From Thiomicrorhabdus cannonii (lineage in GTDB: Bacteria > Pseudomonadota > Gammaproteobacteria > Thiomicrospirales > Thiomicrospiraceae), in the NCBI RefSeq assembly GCF_013391695.1, contig NZ_JACBGH010000005.1, forward strand, positions 1-64,000: a DNA stretch of 64,000 nucleotides. The letters are read 5' to 3'. The notes under the pieces are model-generated. The model saw only the letters and a program-made list of their open reading frames with translations, ran no database searches and was not told where the DNA came from. The first letter of the stretch is position 1. Every line of letters begins with the position of its first letter. Positions 36,720 through 48,155 of the stretch are shown here, one piece after another. A program made the translations under genes and the position numbers.

Positions 36720-37376
36720 ATGCCGTTATTGAAGGTGCCGCGATACCGCCTGTTTTTGATGCTCACCTTTGTCCTCGTATGGATTTGGGCTGCTATTGAT
36801 CCTGTCTACCCGGATGACTGGCTGCTGGAGAATTACCTGATCTTTCTCTTTGTACCGATTATTTTGCTCATCAGCCGCGCCTTCCGCCTGTCGGATCTTT
36901 CCTATACCTTGATTACGCTGTTCCTGTGTATGCACGTGATCGGTTCGCATTACACCTATTCGGAGGTGCCGTTCGGTTTTACCTTGCAGGCGTGGTTCGG
37001 ATCAGATCGCAATATGTATGACCGCTTGGTGCACTTTGGCTTCGGGCTTTTGCTTGCCTATCCTATCCGCGAAGCATTTTATCGTGTGGCGGATGCTCGC
37101 AGTTATTGGGGGGATGCGTTTCCTGCGGTGATGGTGATGGCGTGTTCGGCCTCGTATGAAATTCTGGAATGGCTGACTGCGACGAATGTGGATCCGTCCG
37201 CCGGGCTGGCTTTTCTGGGCGCGCAGGGCGATGTGTGGGATGGTCAAAAAGATATGTTTTTGGCGGGGTTAGGTGCCGTTCTAGCCATGTTGGTCGTGGT
37301 GCTGATGCGTTGGATGAAAGAGCTGAGTATTCGGCATGGCTGGCGTAAGCACGGCAATCAAAGCGATAAAGTGTAG
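36720..37376 (+). CDS. DUF2238 inner-membrane protein (YjdF-like)
   Basis: 218 residues with about six hydrophobic helices. Conserved family features include MHVIGSHYTYSEVPFG, MYDRLVHFGFGLLLAYPIRE, ASYEILEWL and GDVWDGQKDM. It belongs to DUF2238/YjdF, a widespread membrane family of unknown function. The conserved acidic and histidine residues suggest a membrane-embedded site, perhaps for metal, but this is speculation. It stands alone and is convergent with the roxA-like gene, sharing a hairpin terminator. Confidence 0.8.
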   Translation: MPLLKVPRYRLFLMLTFVLVWIWAAIDPVYPDDWLLENYLIFLFVPIILLISRAFRLSDLSYTLITLFLCMHVIGSHYTYSEVPFGFTLQAWFGSDRNMYDRLVHFGFGLLLAYPIREAFYRVADARSYWGDAFPAVMVMACSASYEILEWLTATNVDPSAGLAFLGAQGDVWDGQKDMFLAGLGAVLAMLVVVLMRWMKELSIRHGWRKHGNQSDKV

Positions 37377-37403
37377 CGTGCGCAATGCATAAGCCCAAGA
37401 GAT

Positions 37404-37436
37404 AAAAAACTGACCCGGCCTGGTCAGTTTTTTATT
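37404..37436 (+). terminator. Bidirectional terminator carrying a variant motif
   Basis: AAAAAACTGACC, CGGCCT, GGTCAGTTTTTT. The sequence ACCCGGCCTGGT is an 11 of 12 match to the motif in minus orientation, altered so that one copy folds on itself. Confidence 0.85.
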
Positions 37437-37465
37437 TGTGAAGGTTTTGCTTAATAAAGCATGCT

Positions 37466-38644
37466 TTATTCAATAAACACCAGATACTGCAGTTTCCACA
37501 AATCATACAGCAGGGCGTGGTTGGCTTCTTCTTGCAGTTGCTCGGCTGCCAGCCAGGGTTGGTTGCACAGAGCATGGACGAAGTTGTCGGAAGCGCCTTG
37601 TTTGTCCCAGATGGCGCCGTTGATATAGAGTGCGGTTTCACCTTCTGGAGTGCAGGAGGAAGCGACGTTATCCGCATAGGCGAAGCGGCAGACGGGGTCT
37701 TTTTCCATGCCTTCGCAAGCGGACAGGGCGTCCACAAATTCGCTGAATTCGGCAGTTTCTTCTTCGCTTAAAGGTTCCGGCAGTTGCTGCGCAGCACCTT
37801 GATCCAACTGGGTGGCAAAACGTCCAAACCAAGTTTTTAGCAGTGCTTTGTCCTGCATAATGCTGCTTAGCAAGGCTTGCGCTTGTTCGATCGCGGCGTC
37901 GGTGACTTCGCCCGGATTTAATTCAACAGGCCAGGTCGGGTCTTGGTAGAGTTGGCGGAAGGCGGCCATTTCGGAGAGGTGATCGCCAAAGCTGTCCCAC
38001 AGTTCTTGACCGCGATAGGTGCGGTAGCCGATGGAGTAGGTCATGCACTCGTCGTCGAGGGCCACGCCGTGATGTCCCCATTTTGGCGGTAGGTACAGAA
38101 TATCGCCTGCTTCAAACACTTCGTCCTGCTCGACTTTGAAGGTTTTCATCAAGCGTAGATCAACGCCTTCGATATAGTTGGATTCAACACAATCTTGCGA
38201 TGTTAGCATCCAACGGCGTTTGCCGGCAGCTTGTAGCAGGAAAACGTCATAGTGATCGAAGTGCGGACCGACATTGCCGCCGGTGGTAGCGTAGCTGACC
38301 ATAATGTCGTCTATGCGCCAGCGCGGCAGAAAGTCGAATTGGTCCAATACGGCGGTGACTTCGGGAATCAGACGATCCATGCCTTGAACCAATAGCGTCC
38401 AGTTCTGTTCTGGAAGACTGGCATAAGTATCTTCGTCGAAAGGTCCTTTTTTGAGTTCGTAATCCTGCTCGCCGTGTTGGATAACGATACGGCTTTCGAC
38501 TTCGTCTTCCAGTGACAGACCGGCTAGTTCATCCGGTGCAACAGGCGATTGAAAACCGGGTAGGGCGTTGCGGATAATCAGCGGTTTTTTCTGCCAGTAA
38601 TCTTTTAGAAAAGTCTGTAAATCAATGTGTTGTAGCTGGATCAT
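37466..38644 (-). CDS. roxA: JmjC/cupin ribosomal oxygenase, RoxA-like (L16 arginine hydroxylase)
   Basis: 392 residues. The cupin/JmjC fold has the iron ligands H and D in GPHFDHYDVFLLQ and a distal His in LPPKWGHHGVAL. The 2-oxoglutarate region and the long helical C-terminal dimerisation domain fit RoxA/YcfD, which hydroxylates an arginine of ribosomal protein L16. It is downstream of purB on the same strand but separated by a palindromic terminator. A variant motif copy (AACAGGCCAGGT) lies at 37925. Confidence 0.87.
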   Translation of the reverse strand: MIQLQHIDLQTFLKDYWQKKPLIIRNALPGFQSPVAPDELAGLSLEDEVESRIVIQHGEQDYELKKGPFDEDTYASLPEQNWTLLVQGMDRLIPEVTAVLDQFDFLPRWRIDDIMVSYATTGGNVGPHFDHYDVFLLQAAGKRRWMLTSQDCVESNYIEGVDLRLMKTFKVEQDEVFEAGDILYLPPKWGHHGVALDDECMTYSIGYRTYRGQELWDSFGDHLSEMAAFRQLYQDPTWPVELNPGEVTDAAIEQAQALLSSIMQDKALLKTWFGRFATQLDQGAAQQLPEPLSEEETAEFSEFVDALSACEGMEKDPVCRFAYADNVASSCTPEGETALYINGAIWDKQGASDNFVHALCNQPWLAAEQLQEEANHALLYDLWKLQYLVFIE

Positions 38645-38693
38645 AATGTGTACTCACAAAAGTGTCGGTCGATCTGTTTTGTTTGTTTCAATA

Positions 38694-38721
38694 AAAAACC
38701 CACCAGGCCTGGTGGGTTTTT
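38694..38721 (-). terminator. Palindromic terminator after purB
   Basis: AAAAACCCACCAGG and CCTGGTGGGTTTTT form a perfect palindrome with A/T runs. Confidence 0.88.
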
Positions 38722-38745
38722 AAAAGGGTTTAATTGGCGGTTTGA

Positions 38746-40327
<1,582 letters not shown>

Positions 40328-40408
40328 GTTGTAAATTTGTCTGTAAATAATGGTGTGGTATTATAGCGCAATTCATTTCTTATTCTTAGCTTTTAGGAGA
40401 CTTCATCT

Positions 40409-42982
40409 ATGTTAGAAGCCTATCGTAACCACGTTGCCGAGCGTGCTGCTGAAGGGATTCCACCTTTACCACTCAATGCAGAACAGACCGCGCAATTGGT
40501 TGAACTGATCAAAAACCCACCGGCGGGCGAAGAGGCGTTTGTTTTGGATTTGTTGAGCAACCGCGTACCGCCTGGGGTCGACGAGGCTTCTTACGTTAAA
40601 GCGAGTTTTTTGGCGGATGTGGCCAAAGAGAGCATCGAGGTGGCGTTGATTGCACCGGAACAGGCGACTTTCCTGTTGGGCACCATGCTGGGTGGTTACA
40701 ACGTCCAGCCGTTGATCGACCTGCTCGACAGCAGCAATGCGGCCGTCGCCGAAGCGGCGGTTGAAGCGCTGTCAAAAACCCTGCTGGTTTACGATAACTA
40801 CCATGATGTGGCAGACAAAGCCAAAACCAATGCTTATGCGCAAAAGGTCATGCAATCGTGGGCAAACGCCGAGTGGTTCCTGAACAAGCCGGCTATGCCT
40901 GAAAGCATTACCGTTACAGTTTTTAAAGTAGATGGCGAAACCAACACCGACGATCTGTCTCCAGCCACAGCGGCCTGGTCGCGTCCGGATATTCCATTGC
41001 ACGCCAAGGAGATGCTGGCAGCACGTATGGATGATGTGCAAGGCACGATTGAACAGTTGAAAGCCAAGGGCCATCCGGTTGCTTATGTGGGCGACGTGGT
41101 CGGTACCGGTTCTTCGCGTAAATCGGCGATGAACTCGGTCATGTGGTTCTTCGGGGATGACATTCCGTTTGTGCCGAACAAGCGCCAGGGCGGTGTGGTA
41201 CTGGGCGGCAAGATCGCGCCAATCTTCTTTAACACGGCAGAAGACTCCGGTTCTTTGCCGATCGAATGTGATGTGTCTGCGATGAATATGGGGGACGTGA
41301 TTACCATTCACCCCTACGCCGGTAAGATTACCAATGCCGCGGGCGAAACCATTTCTACGTTTGAATTGGCGCCGGACACCATGCCGGACGAAGTGCGCGC
41401 CGGCGGGCGTGTGCCGTTGATTATCGGCCGCGGTTTGACCGACAAGGCGCGTAAATCCCTGGGGATGGAACCGTCCGATGTCTTTATCCGTCCGCAGGAC
41501 AAGTCGCAGGCGGATCACGGTTATACCTTGGCGCAGAAGATGGTCGGCAAGGCGTGTGGCATTGAAGGCGTGCGCCCTGGCATGTATTGCGAACCGCACA
41601 TGACGACGGTCGGTTCTCAGGACACCACCGGCGCGATGACGCGCGATGAGATGAAGGAACTGGCCTGTCTGGGCTTCTCTGCCGATCTGGTGATGCAGTC
41701 TTTCTGCCATACGGCGGCTTATCCAAAACCAGTTGATATTAAACTGCAACACTCGCTGCCGGAGTTTATGACGAGCCGTGGCGGTGTGGCGTTGCGTCCG
41801 GGTGACGGGGTTATCCACTCCTGGTTGAACCGCCTGTTGTTGCCGGACACGGTGGGGACCGGCGGTGACTCGCACACGCGTTTCCCGATTGGTATTTCCT
41901 TCCCTGCGGGTTCGGGTCTGGTGGCGTTTGCGGCGACCTTGGGCGTGATGCCGTTGAATATGCCGGAGTCGGTATTGGTGCGCTTTAAAGGCAAAATGCA
42001 ACCGGGCATCACACTGCGTGATCTGGTGAATGCGATTCCTTACGCGGCGATTCAGAAAGGGCTGTTGACGGTCGAGAAGAAAGGCAAGAAAAACGTTTTT
42101 AACGGCCGCGTGTTGGAAATCGAAGGTCTGGAGCATTTGAAAGTTGAGCAAGCGTTTGAATTGTCGGATGCGTCTGCGGAACGTTCCGCCAACGGTTGTG
42201 TGGTCAAATTGGGCAAAGAGCCGATTATCGAATACCTGAAGTCGAACATGGCGTTGATCGACTGGATGGTGGAGAACGGTTATCAGGATGCACGTACACT
42301 GTTGCGCCGCCGAGACGAGATGCAGAAGTGGATCGATAATCCACAACTGCTCGAAGCGGATGCGGACGCCCAGTATGCTGAAGTGATTGAAATCGATCTG
42401 GCGGACATCAAAGAGCCGATTGTGGCCTGCCCGAACGATCCGGATGACGTCAAACTGTTGTCGGAGGTCGCCGGCGACAAGATCGATGAGGTCTTTATCG
42501 GCTCATGTATGACCAACATCGGTCACTACCGCGCCGCCGGCAAGGTCATGGAAGGCATGAGCAATGTGCCGACCCGTCTGTGGATTGCGCCGCCAACTAA
42601 AATGGACGAGCGTCAGTTGATCGAAGAGGGCTATTACAGTATCTTCGGTAAGGTCGGTGCGCGTACCGAGATGCCAGGCTGTTCATTGTGCATGGGTAAC
42701 CAGGCGCGTGTGGCGGACGGCGCCACGGTGTTCTCGACCTCAACGCGTAACTTCCCGAACCGTTTGGGTAACGGCGCTAACGTGTATCTGGGTTCTGCCG
42801 AACTGGCGGCGGTGTGTGCTGCGGTCGGCAAGATTCCGACCGTGGCTGAATACATGCAAGCGGTGGCCAAGCTGGATACGATGACCGGTGATGTTTACCG
42901 TTACCTGCAATTCGACGAGATGGCGGATTACGAAGTGGTGTCGCCCAAGAAGTTGTCGGATATCGGTGTGGCCGTTGCCTGA
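40409..42982 (+). CDS. acnB: Aconitate hydratase B
   Basis: 857 residues, the AcnB domain order: N-terminal HEAT-like domain, swivel domain, then the cluster domains. The [4Fe-4S] ligands are in [14 protein letters not shown] and [14 protein letters not shown], with a further Cys in [12 protein letters not shown]. It interconverts citrate and isocitrate in the TCA cycle and may bind its own mRNA as the apo form. It is transcribed divergently from purB across the repeat. Confidence 0.97.
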   Translation: MLEAYRNHVAERAAEGIPPLPLNAEQTAQLVELIKNPPAGEEAFVLDLLSNRVPPGVDEASYVKASFLADVAKESIEVALIAPEQATFLLGTMLGGYNVQPLIDLLDSSNAAVAEAAVEALSKTLLVYDNYHDVADKAKTNAYAQKVMQSWANAEWFLNKPAMPESITVTVFKVDGETNTDDLSPATAAWSRPDIPLHAKEMLAARMDDVQGTIEQLKAKGHPVAYVGDVVGTGSSRKSAMNSVMWFFGDDIPFVPNKRQGGVVLGGKIAPIFFNTAEDSGSLPIECDVSAMNMGDVITIHPYAGKITNAAGETISTFELAPDTMPDEVRAGGRVPLIIGRGLTDKARKSLGMEPSDVFIRPQDKSQADHGYTLAQKMVGKACGIEGVRPGMYCEPHMTTVGSQDTTGAMTRDEMKELACLGFSADLVMQSFCHTAAYPKPVDIKLQHSLPEFMTSRGGVALRPGDGVIHSWLNRLLLPDTVGTGGDSHTRFPIGISFPAGSGLVAFAATLGVMPLNMPESVLVRFKGKMQPGITLRDLVNAIPYAAIQKGLLTVEKKGKKNVFNGRVLEIEGLEHLKVEQAFELSDASAERSANGCVVKLGKEPIIEYLKSNMALIDWMVENGYQDARTLLRRRDEMQKWIDNPQLLEADADAQYAEVIEIDLADIKEPIVACPNDPDDVKLLSEVAGDKIDEVFIGSCMTNIGHYRAAGKVMEGMSNVPTRLWIAPPTKMDERQLIEEGYYSIFGKVGARTEMPGCSLCMGNQARVADGATVFSTSTRNFPNRLGNGANVYLGSAELAAVCAAVGKIPTVAEYMQAVAKLDTMTGDVYRYLQFDEMADYEVVSPKKLSDIGVAVA

Positions 42983-42995
42983 TTAGCGGCCAATT

Positions 42996-43033
42996 AAACT
43001 GAACAGGCCGGGTACCCGGCCTGTTCAGTTTTT
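42996..43033 (+). terminator. Perfect 36-bp palindrome of two opposed motif copies after acnB
   Basis: AAACTGAACAGGCCGGGT is followed immediately by its exact reverse complement, then TT. The 12-mers lie at 43002-43013 and 43014-43025. It is the cleanest motif-pair terminator in the window. Confidence 0.9.
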
Positions 43034-43051
43034 ACAGACACTAAAAAGCAC

Positions 43052-43091
43052 AAAGCCCGCTTGAGTTTATGGACTCAAGCGGGCTTTTTTG
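43052..43091 (+). terminator. Second terminator after acnB (bidirectional)
   Basis: AAAGCCCGCTTGAGT, loop TTATGG, ACTCAAGCGGGCTTT and T residues. It lies between convergent acnB and the diguanylate cyclase gene. Confidence 0.9.
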
Positions 43092-43155
43092 TAGCCGTTA
43101 CGACACCTTTATGATTTTTTATCATGACTTTTATCGCTTTGCGGCGATGGCTTTT

Positions 43156-44799
43156 TTAGGTATGCGCGGTGATACAGTTGCGGCCAAGGCGTTTTGAATC
43201 GTATAGCAGCTGGTCGGCACGTTGCAGCAGGCTTTCAGTGGAGTCATCATCGCGTAGGCTGGTGACGCCGAAGCTGGAGGTGATGGTGAAGCTAAAATGC
43301 TGTTGCAGTTCGATGCGTTTGCGCAGGCGTTCGGCAATGGTTTGCGCCACGGTGAAAGAGGTGTTGGGTAGCAGAATCACAAACTCTTCACCGCCCCAAC
43401 GCGCAAAGATGTCGTTATGGGTGATGCCGTCACGGATCAGCAGGGTGAGGTATTTGAGCACTTCATCACCCATTAAATGACCGTGGTTGTCATTGATTGA
43501 TTTGAAGTGGTCGATGTCGAAGAAGATGACGCTCAAGGGGTTGTTGTGCGCACGATTTTTGGCCATGTTTTCATGCAGGGCCTTTTTAAAAGCGTGGCGG
43601 TTGAGTACGCCGGTGAGCGAGTCGATATTGGCCAGACGTTTTAGGGTTTGCTGCTGCGACATGAGGCTGCGGGCATAGAAGAAAATCAGCCCGCTGATAA
43701 GCAGTAACAGCACTTCGTTGACGGCCAGCACTTCGAGATAACTTTTATTGAGCGTACCCAAGGCCGGCTCTTCATGGTAGTTGACGATATAGCCGATTTT
43801 TTGACCGGTAAAGTCCTGCAGGCTGTATAGGTGGGTGAGGTAGTGTTTGGCGCCTATCTGGGTGACAAAGCTGCAGCGTTCGCAGTTGCGCTGAAATTGC
43901 GGGCGAATGGCGGCATTAATCTGCTGTAGCGTGTTTTCGTCCAGCGTGGCGGTGCCGGCGTGAAATCCCTTGATTTTTTTGTCGCGCAGCAGGTCGTCAT
44001 CGATGGTTGAAGCCTCGTAATTGGAGAGTTCATCGGCAAAGACTTTTTGTTCGATAGCCTTGCGCTTGAGCAATATGGCGCTGTATTCGACATGGTTGTG
44101 GAGCACGAGTTCGAAGATGGAGTCGACCGAGAAGGAGATTTCAACGGTGCCGACGAATTCGTTTTTGTAGCGAATGGGATAGACGTGTCTAAAGCCGTTG
44201 TAGATGCGGCCTTCTTCAAAGCCGGTGACCGGTTCGCGGGTTTGATTGACCGCCATAATGGTCGGACGTACGCCGGAGAGATCGTCGCCGAATTTATCCG
44301 GGCGGTGAAAACGTAGAAAACTCACCGCATTGGGCAGGTGAAAGTGCAGTTGGCGCAGATTTTCATTGCGCAGCATCTGGTAGGTTGGATAGAGCTTGAG
44401 GTAGAGTTCGCGGCGTACAGCGTCACGTGTGGCTTGGTCGCCATGATAGGCCTCGGCCATGAGTTTAAAAATCTCGTCCTTGAAAATGGCGCTGATGAAG
44501 ATGCTGCGTGCCGTCAGTGACAGCGCCTCTTTGCTGGAGTTGAAGCTGTTTTGACTCAGGGAGGCGGAGTAGTTGATGAGGCGTTGTTTTTGCGCCTGAT
44601 AGTTTTGGTAAATGATGGTCAGGCTGATTAGGCTGAGAACCACAAACGCCCCGATGGCGACCAGCTTGGCAAAATGCCGTGCTAGAAACTGCTTGAGCGG
44701 CGATGTGTTCTGAAAGTGTGCAATAGGCATTGGCGTGTTAGCGAACCTTGTTACCTGAATGTCGTTGTTAAGCCGGGTGTTGCCGTGATGTTCAGTCAT
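43156..44799 (-). CDS. Membrane sensor diguanylate cyclase
   Basis: 547 residues. A transmembrane helix near 45-65 and another near 355-375 flank a periplasmic sensor region of about 285 residues. Its features (EISFSVDSIFELV, a CxxC-like NCERCSF) suggest a Cache-like fold. The GGDEF domain is complete: FFDIDHFKSINDNHGHLMGD and RWGGEEFVILLP. The inhibitory RxxD site before GGEEF is absent (THND), so feedback inhibition by c-di-GMP may be missing. The ligand is unknown. Confidence 0.87.
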   Translation of the reverse strand: MTEHHGNTRLNNDIQVTRFANTPMPIAHFQNTSPLKQFLARHFAKLVAIGAFVVLSLISLTIIYQNYQAQKQRLINYSASLSQNSFNSSKEALSLTARSIFISAIFKDEIFKLMAEAYHGDQATRDAVRRELYLKLYPTYQMLRNENLRQLHFHLPNAVSFLRFHRPDKFGDDLSGVRPTIMAVNQTREPVTGFEEGRIYNGFRHVYPIRYKNEFVGTVEISFSVDSIFELVLHNHVEYSAILLKRKAIEQKVFADELSNYEASTIDDDLLRDKKIKGFHAGTATLDENTLQQINAAIRPQFQRNCERCSFVTQIGAKHYLTHLYSLQDFTGQKIGYIVNYHEEPALGTLNKSYLEVLAVNEVLLLLISGLIFFYARSLMSQQQTLKRLANIDSLTGVLNRHAFKKALHENMAKNRAHNNPLSVIFFDIDHFKSINDNHGHLMGDEVLKYLTLLIRDGITHNDIFARWGGEEFVILLPNTSFTVAQTIAERLRKRIELQQHFSFTITSSFGVTSLRDDDSTESLLQRADQLLYDSKRLGRNCITAHT

Positions 44800-44948
44800 T
44801 AAAGCGTGAGTAAGGCGCCGTAAAATGGCGTAAGCCGCTGAAAATCATGGTTAAAATACTGGGTATTATAGCCGATAAGTTGCGTAAAGGTCGGTTTATG
44901 CGCGTTTTAATCAAGGTATGGAAAGGAATAACGGCGCTCGGCCTGCGA

Positions 44949-44995
44949 TGTTGCAAGTGCGCCAGCTCCAAAGAACGGTGTGGCGCGCTTGCGAC
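44949..44995. other. Hairpin in the intergenic region between the diguanylate cyclase and sppA genes
   Basis: GCAAGTGCGCCA faces TGGCGCGCTTGC (one G-U) within the 250-bp stretch 44800-45049. There is no T tract, so it is not an intrinsic terminator. I see no gene in this stretch. Confidence 0.35.
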
Positions 44996-45049
44996 GGCTA
45001 AGCATAGGGCTTAAGAGGGGGTAAGCTCCGGCCGTTTTGGTGTGGTTGG

Positions 45050-46018
45050 TTATTTTAGCGTGTACAGATAGCTGCCCAGGCGGGTGGCGGTTTCCGCGCC
45101 CAGATCGCCCATCAGCTGCTCAAACAGGGTTTTTTCCGATTCATAAAGACGGCTATGGTCAACGCCGACAATATCGCGTTGTACCGAACCCATGTCCCCC
45201 AAACCGTCGATCAGGCCGTTTTGCACGGCTTCATCGCCGAGCCAAACCAAGCCGGTAAAGGTCTGTTTGTTTTCTTTAAGACGCTCGCCGCGGCCGTCAC
45301 GTACCGCCTGGATGAACTGCTGATGGGTGCGTTCCAAAATGCGTTCTTGGAAGAATTTGCGGCCCTCTTCGTCTTTTTCGGCAAACGGATTGATAAAGGT
45401 TTTGTGTTCGCCGGCGTGCATCGAACGGTTTTCGATACCCATTTTTTCCATCAGGCCGGTAAAGCCGAAGCTGTCCATGCGCACGCCGATAGAGCCGACA
45501 ATGGAACCCTTATTGGCGTAGATGGCGTCAGCCGCCACGGCGATGTAGTAGCAGCCCGACGCGCACAGGTCTTCAACCACGACATAAACCGGTTTTTGGT
45601 AAAGGGTTTTCAGGCGGGTGATTTCGTCATTGATGAGGGCCGACTGTACCGGGCTGCCGCCGGGTGAATTGGCCTGAATAATGACCGCTTTGCTGGAGGG
45701 ATTGGAGAACGCTTTTTCCAGCAGCGGGTTGATCATTTCGGCACTGGTCAGTGTTCCGGGCATAATCGGGCCGTCGAGTTTGATAATGGCGGCATGTTCC
45801 TTGCCGTCGGCCAAAGACTCCAGGTCTTCGAGATTGTTCATGTTTTCAATGGCGATAAAAATGAAAAACAGGATGTAGGCGGCCACCGCCAGTTTGAGGA
45901 AGTTGGCGACCCGGCGCGTCCAGCGTTCCTGTTTGACCAGTGATTCCACGGCAGAGGCAAGACGTTTGAAACCTTGCGGATCTTGCTGAGAGGTGTCGTT
46001 TTGAGGGCCAGTTTCCAT
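45050..46018 (-). CDS. sppA: S49 family signal peptide peptidase, SppA-like
   Basis: 322 residues, the short (36K-type) form. A single N-terminal membrane helix (about 40-62, LKLAVAAYILFFIFIA) anchors a periplasmic domain. The catalytic serine is in EDLCASGCYYIA; the general-base lysine is probably in AGEHKTF. It degrades signal peptides left in the membrane. It is divergent from uvrC with only 66 bp between the starts, so the promoters overlap. Confidence 0.9.
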   Translation of the reverse strand: METGPQNDTSQQDPQGFKRLASAVESLVKQERWTRRVANFLKLAVAAYILFFIFIAIENMNNLEDLESLADGKEHAAIIKLDGPIMPGTLTSAEMINPLLEKAFSNPSSKAVIIQANSPGGSPVQSALINDEITRLKTLYQKPVYVVVEDLCASGCYYIAVAADAIYANKGSIVGSIGVRMDSFGFTGLMEKMGIENRSMHAGEHKTFINPFAEKDEEGRKFFQERILERTHQQFIQAVRDGRGERLKENKQTFTGLVWLGDEAVQNGLIDGLGDMGSVQRDIVGVDHSRLYESEKTLFEQLMGDLGAETATRLGSYLYTLK

Positions 46019-46084
46019 GTTTTATCCTTTATAATACAGGTCGTTGATTGTATAGCTTTGCGCCATTTTACCCTGATAAATCTT

Positions 46085-48037
46085 ATGACCCAACCATCCG
46101 ACAAAAAAATGCTGGTAGACGATGCGGCCGAACCCGGCCTGTTGAGTTTTTCCGACGACGAAAACACGGAAGAAGCCAACTGTGATGCAGATGACAAAGT
46201 CTATGAAGATTTTAATATCGAGGCTTTTCTCAAGCAGTTGACAGAGCGGCCCGGCGTCTATCGTATGCTCAATGCGGCGGGCAAGATTATCTATGTGGGC
46301 AAGGCTAAAAATCTCAAGCGCCGCGTATCCAGTTATTTCAAGAAGTCGCACGACGAAATCAAAACCGCACGTATGGTCAAGCAGGTGGCCGCCATCGAGG
46401 TAACGGTGACCGATACCGAAAGCGAGGCCTTGATTCTTGAGAACACGCTGATCAAACGTCATAAACCCAAATACAACATTCTGTTTCGCGATGACAAGTC
46501 GTATCCGTATATCTATGTTTCGACTGGCAAGGCTTTTCCTTCATTAAGCTATCATCGTGGCGCCAAACGCCGGGTAGGGGAATACTTTGGCCCGTTCCCG
46601 AATGCGGCCGCGGTGCATCAAACCTTGCAGGCACTGCAAAAGATTTTTCCGGTGCGCCAGTGCGCCGAAAGTGTCTTCAACCATCGTTCGCGGCCGTGTC
46701 TGCAATACCAGATCAAACGCTGTTCCGGCCCTTGTGTGGAAGGGCTGGTCACGCAACAGGAATATGCGCAGGATGTGCGTCATACCCTGATGTTTTTGCA
46801 GGGAAAAAGCTTTGATGTGATTGAGGAATTGGGCAAGCAGATGGAGCAGGCCGCCGAGGCCTTGGCGTTTGAGCAGGCCGCCCGCTTGCGCGACAAGATT
46901 TCCGCGCTGCGTGCCGTCCAGAGCCAGCATCTGATTAATCAGCCGGGCAACCGCGATATGGATGTGATTGCGTTGAGTGAAGCGGCGGGGCAGGTTTGCG
47001 TCTGTTTAATGATGTATCGCGGCGGCAATCTGTGGGGCAGCGAACATTTTTACCCCAAACAGCTGGAATTTGCGGAAACCGGAGTTGACCGTGATGCGGT
47101 TTTGAGCGCCTTTATCAGTCAGCATTACGAGGCGCATCCGGTGCCGGCACAGCTATTGGTGCCGGAGAAATTGACGGAGCAGAAAGTGCTAGAGGCGTGG
47201 CTGAGCGAGAAACGCGGTCAAAAAGTCAAGTTACAGTTGCCCGCGCAGCAGACCGCCAAAGGCCTGATGCAGTTGGCTCAAACCAATGCAACCAGCGGTT
47301 TGAAACAGCATTTGAGCCAGAAAGCGTCGCAGTTTGAACGGGTGCGGGCCTTGCAGGAAGCGCTGGCGTTGCCTAAAGCGCCGAATTACATGGAGTGTTT
47401 TGACATCAGCCACACCCAAGGCGCGCAGACGGTGGCCAGTTGTGTGGTGTTTAAAGACGGCGTGCCGAGTAGCCGCGATTACCGCAAATTCAATATCGAA
47501 GGCATTCAGGGCGGCGATGATTATGCAGCCATGCACCAGGCGTTGCAGCGGCGCTATAGCCGTTTGGCCAAAGAGGGCGCGGTGCTGCCCGACCTGATTG
47601 TGGTGGACGGCGGTAAAGGCCAGCTCAATCAGGCGATTGATGTGTTGAAAGGGCTGGAGCTCGAGATGATTCCGCTGGTTTCGGTGGCCAAGGGCGAAGG
47701 GCGCAAAGCGGGGCTGGAAATACTCTACACTCCTTATAATGAGGAGGGTATCGATTTGGAGGCGGATGATGTGGCGCTGCATCTGATTAACCACATCCGC
47801 GACGAAGCGCACCGTTTCGCCATCACCTCGCACCGCGCCAAACGCACCAAATTACAGACCCACTCCGCGCTGGAGGACATCGAGGGGATCGGTCCTAAAA
47901 CGCGCAAGGCCCTGCTGCTGCATTTCGGCGGTCTGGCGGAGGTCAAAAACGCCTCGGTGCAGGAGTTGCGCAAGGTCAAGGGGATCAGTCTGGATAAGGC
48001 GCAGCGCATCTATGACTTTTTTCATGGCGCACTGTGA
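46085..48037 (+). CDS. uvrC: Excinuclease ABC subunit C
   Basis: 650 residues. The GIY-YIG domain (GVYRMLNAAGKIIYVGKAKN) begins near residue 56, then UVR, the RNase H-like endonuclease domain (ECFDISHTQG, LPDLIVVDGGKGQLNQA) and a C-terminal (HhH)2. It makes both incisions in nucleotide excision repair. About 45 acidic residues precede the usual start, and an exact motif copy there encodes EPGLLSF. A later start would shorten this; the ATG at 46085 has a weak ribosome-binding site. It is followed by pgsA. Confidence 0.95.
   Translation: MTQPSDKKMLVDDAAEPGLLSFSDDENTEEANCDADDKVYEDFNIEAFLKQLTERPGVYRMLNAAGKIIYVGKAKNLKRRVSSYFKKSHDEIKTARMVKQVAAIEVTVTDTESEALILENTLIKRHKPKYNILFRDDKSYPYIYVSTGKAFPSLSYHRGAKRRVGEYFGPFPNAAAVHQTLQALQKIFPVRQCAESVFNHRSRPCLQYQIKRCSGPCVEGLVTQQEYAQDVRHTLMFLQGKSFDVIEELGKQMEQAAEALAFEQAARLRDKISALRAVQSQHLINQPGNRDMDVIALSEAAGQVCVCLMMYRGGNLWGSEHFYPKQLEFAETGVDRDAVLSAFISQHYEAHPVPAQLLVPEKLTEQKVLEAWLSEKRGQKVKLQLPAQQTAKGLMQLAQTNATSGLKQHLSQKASQFERVRALQEALALPKAPNYMECFDISHTQGAQTVASCVVFKDGVPSSRDYRKFNIEGIQGGDDYAAMHQALQRRYSRLAKEGAVLPDLIVVDGGKGQLNQAIDVLKGLELEMIPLVSVAKGEGRKAGLEILYTPYNEEGIDLEADDVALHLINHIRDEAHRFAITSHRAKRTKLQTHSALEDIEGIGPKTRKALLLHFGGLAEVKNASVQELRKVKGISLDKAQRIYDFFHGAL
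46132..46143 (-). repeat. Uptake-sequence-like 12-mer in the 5' end of uvrC
   Basis: An exact copy, antisense to the gene, in the non-conserved N-terminal extension, encoding P-G-L-L. Confidence 0.85.
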
Positions 48038-48155
48038 ATCGCGCTGAATTTGTCCGCGCGCAACAAACGATTTAATTTTTATTGACAACGGTATGCGTTA
48101 ACCCGCCTTTAACGTACAATGCCCACTACTAGTGTTTAAGGACGTTTTTCTTTCC

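Noticed and set aside
40772-42346. 524-codon antisense open frame over acnB
   Set aside because: Shadow frame with His/Arg-rich composition and no recognisable domain.
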